Source: Nocardia caishijiensis NBRC 108228 (lineage in GTDB: Bacteria; Actinomycetota; Actinomycetes; Mycobacteriales; Mycobacteriaceae). Taken from it: a DNA stretch of 64,000 nt. Below, one piece after another: positions 53,348 through 61,200 of the stretch (the first letter of the stretch is position 1; each line of letters starts with the position of its first letter). The notes under the pieces were generated by a model. The model worked only from the letters and a program-made list of their open reading frames with translations. It had not been told where the DNA came from and did not search any database. Location of the stretch: NCBI RefSeq assembly GCF_001612825.1, contig NZ_BDBE01000030.1:372001-436000 (forward strand), written 5' to 3'. Made by a program: the position numbers and the translations under genes.

Positions 53348-54580
53348 GTGGCGGCATACGGAACCCTCGTCTGGGTCGGGCACGCCCTGGCACCGCTGAC
53401 CGCCGACATCACCGACGACCTCATCCGGGTCACCGAGCAGATGATCCCCGTCGACGACATCGCGGTGGATCTGGCCGAGATGCGCGCCGCCAGCATCGCC
53501 GAGAACATCGCCGCCGTGCAGTACGTCCTGGCCAACAACATCGACCCCGCGACCGTCGGCCCGCCCCCGGGCGCCGCCGCCTACGCACAGCGCCTCGCCC
53601 GGCGCGGGGTGCCACTGACCGTGCTGCTGCGTGCCTACGGACTCGGCCAGTATCGGCTGCTCGACGCGGCCATCGGGCTGATACTGGCCACCCCGGGCAT
53701 CGACCACAACGCCCGCATCGCCGAACTGCTGCGCTTCGCCAGCACCTACCTCGACCGCCTCAACTCGTCGATGGGCCGCATCTACGAAGCCGAACGCGAC
53801 CGCTGGCTCAGCAGCAGGCAGGCCGCACGCCAGCAGTGGATCGCCCGGCTCCTCGAGGACGACGACGTCGATGTGCCCGCGGCGGAGGAGGCACTCGAAT
53901 ACCGCCTGGACCGCGGTCATCTCGCCGTCGAGATCTGGACCCCGCCGACCGTCACCGGGGTCGAGGCCACGCGCGCGCTGGAGCAGGCACGCCACATCGT
54001 GGCGTCGGCTCTGCGCACCACCGGACGCGGCCTGGTCGCCTCGACGGGGGACCGCGCGCTGCGACTCTGGCTCCCGATCGAAGGGGCACAGCCGAGTGAG
54101 GACCTGACCGTCCAGATCGCCGCGTCCGGGCTCCCGGTGCACATCGCCCTCGGTTCCGCCGGGGACGGTCTGCCGGGCTTCCGGCGCTCCACTCGCAACG
54201 CGGCGCGCGCCAAAGACCTCGCTGTCTCCGCGGGCCACACCGCCCCACCGGTGGTGGCCTACGACGCCGTCGCCCCGTTCGCCCTGCTCACCGCCGACCC
54301 CGACGAACTCACCGCCCTCGTCCGCCGCGCCCTCGGTCCCCTGGCGGGCACCGGCGCCAAGAAGGAACTCCTCCGCCACACCCTCGACGTCTTCCTCACC
54401 GAGGGCGCCAGCTACTCCCGCACCGCTCGCGCCCTCGACGTCCACCGCAACACGATCCAGTACCGCATCCAACAGATCACCACTCGTTACGGAATCTCGT
54501 TGGACACCAACAGTTTCGACCTCCGCTTCGCGCTGGGCATCTGCCGCTGGCACCCGCACGCGTCGAGTCGGACAATCTGA
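53348..54580 (+). CDS. PucR/CdaR-type transcriptional regulator
   Basis: The 410-residue protein ends in the PucR C-terminal HTH: FLTEGASYSRTARALDVHRNTIQYRIQQI. The central part (ALEYRLDRGHLAVEIWTPP onward) is the GGDEF-like fold typical of CdaR/PucR proteins, and the N-terminal 180 residues are a helical sensor region (TADITDDLIRVTEQMIPVDD). GTG 53348 with GGAGAG four to five bases upstream is preferred to the long upstream extension. Placed divergently from NRPS1 and ahead of NRPS2, it is the likely pathway regulator. Confidence 0.85.
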   Translation: MAAYGTLVWVGHALAPLTADITDDLIRVTEQMIPVDDIAVDLAEMRAASIAENIAAVQYVLANNIDPATVGPPPGAAAYAQRLARRGVPLTVLLRAYGLGQYRLLDAAIGLILATPGIDHNARIAELLRFASTYLDRLNSSMGRIYEAERDRWLSSRQAARQQWIARLLEDDDVDVPAAEEALEYRLDRGHLAVEIWTPPTVTGVEATRALEQARHIVASALRTTGRGLVASTGDRALRLWLPIEGAQPSEDLTVQIAASGLPVHIALGSAGDGLPGFRRSTRNAARAKDLAVSAGHTAPPVVAYDAVAPFALLTADPDELTALVRRALGPLAGTGAKKELLRHTLDVFLTEGASYSRTARALDVHRNTIQYRIQQITTRYGISLDTNSFDLRFALGICRWHPHASSRTI

Positions 54581-55266
54581 GCCCGGCCGGTTTGTGCTGG
54601 CCGCACAGCCGGGTCGAGACCGAGGCCACGGATCCCGCCCCGAACGCACGATCGGGCAGATTCCGCGGTCCCGCCCCCGCGCGCTCCTCGGCCGGTTGAA
54701 TAAAAAAGCTCTTTACCCGTTGCGTCGCTTGTCTAAACTTGCCTATTATGACTTTATAGGCCGGTCGCCGGGGTGTGACAATACCGTGGCGACCGTCGGT
54801 CCGATATGTCGCAACGGCATGTCGGGCGAAACGGTTGAATCCTCCAATTGTCGGGGTTGCGGGGAATCCGTAGCACGCATTCGGCGACAGTGTGGTCGTC
54901 GAATCCTCCTGGAACACAGCTGGGACGTAGGTATGCCACCCTCCCAGAAGGCCGATCCGGTGCTACCAATGACTTTCGCTCGCATCCACTTCCTGCTCGT
55001 CAAGCGACGAGACACCACCGCGACCTGGGTTCACCCTGCCCTACGGGCAGTGACCCCCATTGTTCGAAGGTGATTTGTCAGCAGATCAACCAATAATTCC
55101 CACTGCCGAAAGCCGCAGCGGTAACGTGCCGCATTTCTCTGCGGCGGGCGTTGCGCGCCCTTTTGCTGAATTCATACGCATTTTCGGTGGTGGCGTACTT
55201 TACGGGGTAAATGGCTGCCCGATTTGTCGGCCGTGCCCCGGGATGACGCATTACTCGGAGGTCCGA
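54581..55266 (+). other. AT-richer intergenic region before NRPS2
   Basis: This 686-nt gap is clearly lower in GC than its surroundings, particularly 54700-54770 (GAATAAAAAAGCTCTTTA, CTATTATGACTTTATAGG). The open frames across it show no family resemblance, no ribosome sites and poor codon use, so I call no gene. It holds a putative promoter and, at its end, the GGAGG ribosome site of NRPS2 (55257-55261). Confidence 0.55.
54720..54749 (+). promoter_or_regulatory. Putative vegetative-type promoter upstream of NRPS2
   Basis: TTGCGT (54720-54725) and TATTAT (54744-54749) are 18 bp apart, a good sigma-70-like pair in an AT-rich island. If used, NRPS2 would have a leader of about 510 nt, or the promoter serves an unseen RNA. 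Confidence 0.45.
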
Positions 55267-58200
55267 ATGACCCAGTCGAAGCGCAACCTCGACAGCAGCT
55301 GGGAGCAGTCTCTTCTCGCGCCGAGCAACGGCGCGCAACCACCCGATGGCAACGGAGCCGGGCCGCGCGCTCACAGTCTGCTGCCGCTGTCCGCGGCGCA
55401 GCGTGGGATCTGGTTCGCCCAGCATTTGGCGCGCGAATCCCCCATTTCGGTGGCTCAGTACGTCGAGATCGCCGGTCCCGTCGACATCGGTGTACTCGTA
55501 GCCGCCTGCAAGGCAGCGGGGCACGAGTTCGGGTGCGCGCGTGTGCGACTGGTCGAGGTCGACGGTGAGCCGTATCAGGTCGTCGACGAGGATCTGCCCT
55601 CACCGGTGTCGGTGCTGGACCTGCGGGCCGACGACGACCCGGTCGCCACGGCCCACGACCTGATGGTTCGCGACTACTCCGCCCCACTCGATCTGGCCGT
55701 GGACCGCCTGATGAAATGCGTCCTCTTCCAGACCGGCGACGATCACTACCTGTGGTATCAGCGCGCCCACCACATCGTGCTCGACGGGTTCGCCGCGGTC
55801 ACGATGATGCAGCGGATCATCGAGCTGTACAACGCGGGGGTCTCCGGGGAGCAGGCGCCGCCGTCCACGGCGAAGGACCTCGGCGACATCGTGGACCAGG
55901 ACCTCGCGTACCGGGGTTCGGCACGTTTCGACAACGACCGCGCCTACTGGACCGACCACCTCGCGGGCGCCCCGCCCGTGGTCGGCCTCGCGGGCCACGC
56001 AGGCACACCGACCATTCATCCGATCCTCGTCAGCGCAGCTCTCCCGGAGCGGACCGCGCGGCAGCTCGATCGGGTCGTCGCCGAGCGCGGCACCAGCGTC
56101 ACCCCGGTGGTCGTCGCCGCGTTCGCCGCCTATCTCGCCCGGATGACCGGCAGCGACGAGGTACTACTGAGCCTGCCGGTCTCCGGGCGCCATTCCGCGG
56201 TGCTGCGACGGTCCGGGGGAATGGTGGCCAATGTGGTCCCGTTGCGGGTGCCCGTCGCGAACAGCGGCACCGGGGACGTGATCGCGGCCGCGCAGAGCGA
56301 GCTGACCAGCGCCCTGCGCCGACAGCGGTACCGGCAGGAGGACATCTTCCACGACATGGGGATCGCCCGCGACGAGACCGCGTCGTTCGGCCCGGCGATC
56401 AACCTGATGATGGTGGACAACGAGATCACGCTCGGCGCAACCGTCGGCCGACTGCACGTGCTGACCTCGGGGCCGACCTCAGATCTGTTCGTCAACATCT
56501 ATCCGGGTGCCGGTCGCGACAGCACCCACATAGATTTCCAGGGGAACCCGGAGGTGTACAGCGGCGACGAACTGGCCGCGCACCACGCCCGATTCCTGAT
56601 GTTCCTGCACGCGTTCCTCGTCGGCGGCCCGGATCAACCGGTGCGGACCCTGCCGCTGCTCACCCCGGCGGAGCGGGCCGCGCTGCTACCGGTACGGGGA
56701 CCGGAGAGCACCGCCGACCGACTGCTTCCCGACATCCTCACCGCTGGGGCCCTGCGCGACCCGGCCGCGACAGCGGTCGTCTCGACCTCCGCGACACTGA
56801 CCTACTACGAGCTGGACACCCGATCGACACAGCTGGCTCGGTACCTGATCGGCCGCGACTGCGGGCCGGGGACCTCGGTGGCGATCGCGATGCGCCGGTG
56901 CGCCGAGTCGATCGTCGCGGCGTGGGCGGTCGCGAAATCCGGTGCCGCGATTGTCCAGATCGATCCGGACTATCCGGAGCGACGGATCGAGCACATGATC
57001 ACCGACAGCGGTGCCCGGGTGGTCCTCGCCGTCGACGCCGACCTGGATCGGCTCCCGCGCACCGTGCCCGTACTGGTCGTCGACGACCGCTCGATCCGAG
57101 ACGCCTGCGGGCGTCTCGGCGACCAGCCGGTCACCGATGCCGACCGTCTCCGCCCACTGCACGTCGGCGACGTCGCCTACATCACCTACACCTCCGGTTC
57201 CACCGGTGTGCCCAAAGGTGTCCAGGTCACCCACCGTGGCTTGGCGAATCTGGTCGCCGACCGCAGCACCACCTACGGCATGAGCCCGCGATCCCGGGTT
57301 TCCTACGCTCTCTCACCGGCCTTCGACGCTTCCTTCGAACAGTTCCTGACCTGTTTCGCGAACACGGCCACTCTGGTGGTGGTGCCACCGGAGGTGATCG
57401 GCGGCGACCAACTCACCCGGCTGCTGACCGACCAGCACATCACGCATCTGACGCTGACGCCCGCGATGCTGGCGACGGTGAACCCGCATCCGCTCACCGA
57501 TCTGCGAACCGTGGTGGTCGGGGGCGACGTCTGCCCACCGCATGTCATCGAGCGCTGGTCGCGGCGGTGCGCGATGTTCAACGAGTACGGGCCGACCGAA
57601 GCCACGGTGACCGTCGCGGGCGCCCGGATCCGGTCCGACCGTGAGCTCACGGTCGGCGGGCCTGTCCGGGGTGTGGCGGCGATGGTGCTGGATCGGGCGT
57701 TGCAGCCGGTGCCGGTCGGCACCGCCGGTGAGTTGTATCTGGCCGGGCCCGGCTTGGCCCGCGGCTACCTCCGCCGGTTTCCCGACACCTCGGCTCGTTT
57801 CGTCGCCGACCCCTACGGCGGTCCGGGACAGCGCATGTACCGCACCGGCGATCTCGCCCGCTGGATGGCCGCCGAGGACGACGCGGTGTCGTTGCAACTG
57901 CTGGGGCGCAGCGATTTCCAGGTGAAGATCCGCGGCTACCGGATCGAACCGGCCGAGATCGATGCCGTCCTCACCGCCCATCCGGACGTCGATCTGTCGG
58001 TGACCGTTCCGGTGCGCAACTACGCGGGCACCACAGTCCTGGCCTCCTACGTCGTCCCTGTCGAGGACCACCGGGTGGACCCAGCGCAGCTGCAACGGTT
58101 CGCTCGGGAATGCTTGCCACCACACATGGTTCCGGCGGTGTTCGTGACACTGGACCAGTTGCCGGTGACCGCGTTCGGCAAACTCGATCGCAGCGCGTTA

Positions 58201-61200
58201 CCGGAACCGGAATTCGAGGCGGCCCCGGCGGGGCGCGACCCGGAAACGGCGCGGGAGATCCTCATGGCCGGGCTGTTCAGCGAGGTGCTCGGCGTCGCAC
58301 AGGTCGGCGCCGACGACAGCTTCTTCGCGCTCGGTGGTGACAGCATCCTGTCGATTCAGCTGGTGGCGCGGGCCAAGGCCGTCGGTCTCGGGTTCTCGAC
58401 GCAGGACGTGTTCGAGCACAAGACCGTCGCGGGCTTGGCGGCCATGGCCACCGAGGCCGGTGGCGCCCCGCAGTTGCGCGAACTCCCCGGTGGGGGCATC
58501 GGCCCGGTCCCGCTGTCACCGATCGTGCACGCCATGCTCGGTCGCGGCCACTACGACCGGTTCGCGCAAGCCACCCTTGTCGAGCTTCCCGATCGGCTCG
58601 ACTCGGGGCATCTCGTGCGCGCCCTGCAGACCCTGCTGGATCGTCACGACATGCTGCGCGCCGTGCTGCGAGTCACCACCACGGGCGAGCATCATCTCGA
58701 AGTTCCGGCTCCCGGCAGCGTCGACGCCGATTCCGTCGTCACCCACGTCACACTCGATCACCGGGACGCCACCGAGGTCGACCGGCACCTCCAGACGGCC
58801 GCTGATCACCTCGACCCCGCCGCCGGGGTCCTGGTGCGGGCCGTCCGCATCCAGGACGGCACCGGCGCGGGCCCGGACCTGCTGTGGCTGGTGGTCCATC
58901 ACCTCGCCGTCGACGCGGTGTCGTGGCGGATTCTGCTCGCCGACCTCGCCCGCGCCTGGTTGCAGGTGTCGACGGGTGAGGACCCCCAGCCCGGTCTTCG
59001 AACCACCTCCGTGCGCAGCTGGCTGCACGGCCTCACCGAACGGACTGCCGCGCGTCGTCCGGCCGAACTCGCCCGCTGGAAAGCTGTTCTCGCCGAGGGC
59101 AACCGGTCGCTCGGTTCGCGGTCGCTCGACCCCGAACGCGATGTCGTGGCCACCGCCGGTCGGATCCGGTCGCGGCTCGCGGCAGATGTCACCGAAGACG
59201 TTCTCACCGGTATTCCCGCCCGGTTCCACGGCAGCGCCAATGATCCACTGTTGGCGGCGCTGGCACTCGCGCTGGCGCATTGGCGGGCCCTTCGCGGTGA
59301 TTCCTCGGGTCCGGAGCTGATCTCGCTGGAAGGACACGGTCGGGAAGAACAGGCGGTGCCCGGCGCCGACCTCAGTGGCACCGTCGGCTGGTTCACCACC
59401 CGATTCCCGGTCCGCCTCGACCTACCCGGCATCGATCTCGACGACGCCTTCACCGGCGGCCCCGCCGCAGGGGCGGCGATCAAACAGGTGAAGGAGCAAC
59501 TCCGTGCGGTGCCCGACAACGGGATCGGTTACGGCATGCTGCGGTATCTCGACCCGGTGGGAAGTGGCGAGCTCGGGCGCGCACCGGAACCTCAGATCAG
59601 TTTCAACTATCTGGGGCGGGTGGGTGTCGGCGACCACTCGGGGGCGTGGACACCCACCACCGAATTCACCTCGCTCACCGCGACCACCGACCCGAGGATG
59701 TCGCTGCCCGCGGTCGTGGATGTCAACGCGATCGCCGTGCCGGGACCCGACGGACTCGAACTCGAGGCCACCTGGGAGTACGCGCCCGAGATCGTCGACG
59801 CCGACGAGGTCGCCGCCCTGGCCGAGCTGTGGGTGCGGGCGCTGCGCGGCCTGGCCGCGCATCTGCGCACCGACACCGCGGGCGGCTACACCCCGTCCGA
59901 TTTCCCGCTGGTCACCGTCTCGCAGACCGACATCGACGACTGGTCGCGGGAATTCCCGGCGATGACCGATGTGTGGCCGCTGACCGCCCTGCAAACCGGG
60001 CTGCTGTTCCACACCCTCTACGACCGTGACGGCGACGACGGCTACATCGTGCGGGCCACCCTCACCTTGGCCGGTGCGGTGGACGCCCCGCGCCTGCGGC
60101 AGGCCGCCCAAACGCTGATCGACCGACACGACAGCCTGCGCACCGCCTTCATCGAAACAGTCGACGGCCCGCGCCAGATCGTGCTGCACACCGTCCGCGC
60201 CGACTGGCGCGAAACCGATCTCAGTACCTTCGACCCCGTCACCCGGGACCGCGAATTCCGTCGCCTCACCACCGAGGCGGTCACACCGTTCGATCCCGCC
60301 CGGCCACCGCTGTTGCGATTCCGGCTGTTGCGCACCGGCGCCACCGAGTATCGGTTGCTGATCACCGACCACCATCTGGTGCTCGACGGCTGGTCGATGC
60401 CGCTGTTGATCCACCAGCTTCTCGTCCTGTACTCCGGTGGGGCGGGCGAGCTCGCCCCACCCCGGTCGTTCCGGGACTACCTGCAGTGGTTGCACACCCA
60501 GGACGATGCCGCCGCCACGACCGCCTGGCAGCGGATGCTGGCCGGGGTCGACAACCCAACCCGGGTCTCGGGTCGCCCCGACCGGACGGGCACCGCCAGC
60601 GGCGCGGTCGGGACCGACCTCGACACCGCGACCGCCGCCGCCGTCCTCGACCTGGGCCGCTCCCACGGTGTCACCGCGGGGACCGCCGTCCAGGTGGCGT
60701 GGGCGCTGCTGCTCACCGCCCTCACCGGACGCTCCGATGTGGTGTTCGGCAACACAGTGTCGCATCGGCCGCCGCAGCTGCTCGGCGTCGAGCACATGGT
60801 CGGCCTGTTCATCAACACCCTGCCGGTGCGGGTCCGGTTCAACCCTGAGGAGACCGTCGGCGACCTGCTCATCCGGGTGCAATCCGAACAGGCCGCGATG
60901 CTCGAGCACCGTCACATCGGTCTGGCGGAACTGCAGCGCACCACCGGGATCGCCGACATGTTCGACACCGTCACGGTGCTGGAGTCCTATCCGCTGGACC
61001 GTGCGGCCCTGGCCGACGATCTCGACGCCGCCGGACTACGGCTGATCGATCTCGACGCCGAGGACGCCACCCCATACCCGCTGAGCCTGCAGGTGACGCC
61101 GCCGCGCCCGGTCGGTGGCGAGCCCGGCACCTTCACCGTCACCCTGCGCTACGCCACCGACCGGTACGACGCCGACCGAGCCGCTGCCCTACTCGGCCGA

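Noticed and set aside
54594..55073. 159-residue frame in the gap before NRPS2
   Set aside because: No ribosome site, no family resemblance and poor codon pattern in an AT-rich intergenic stretch.
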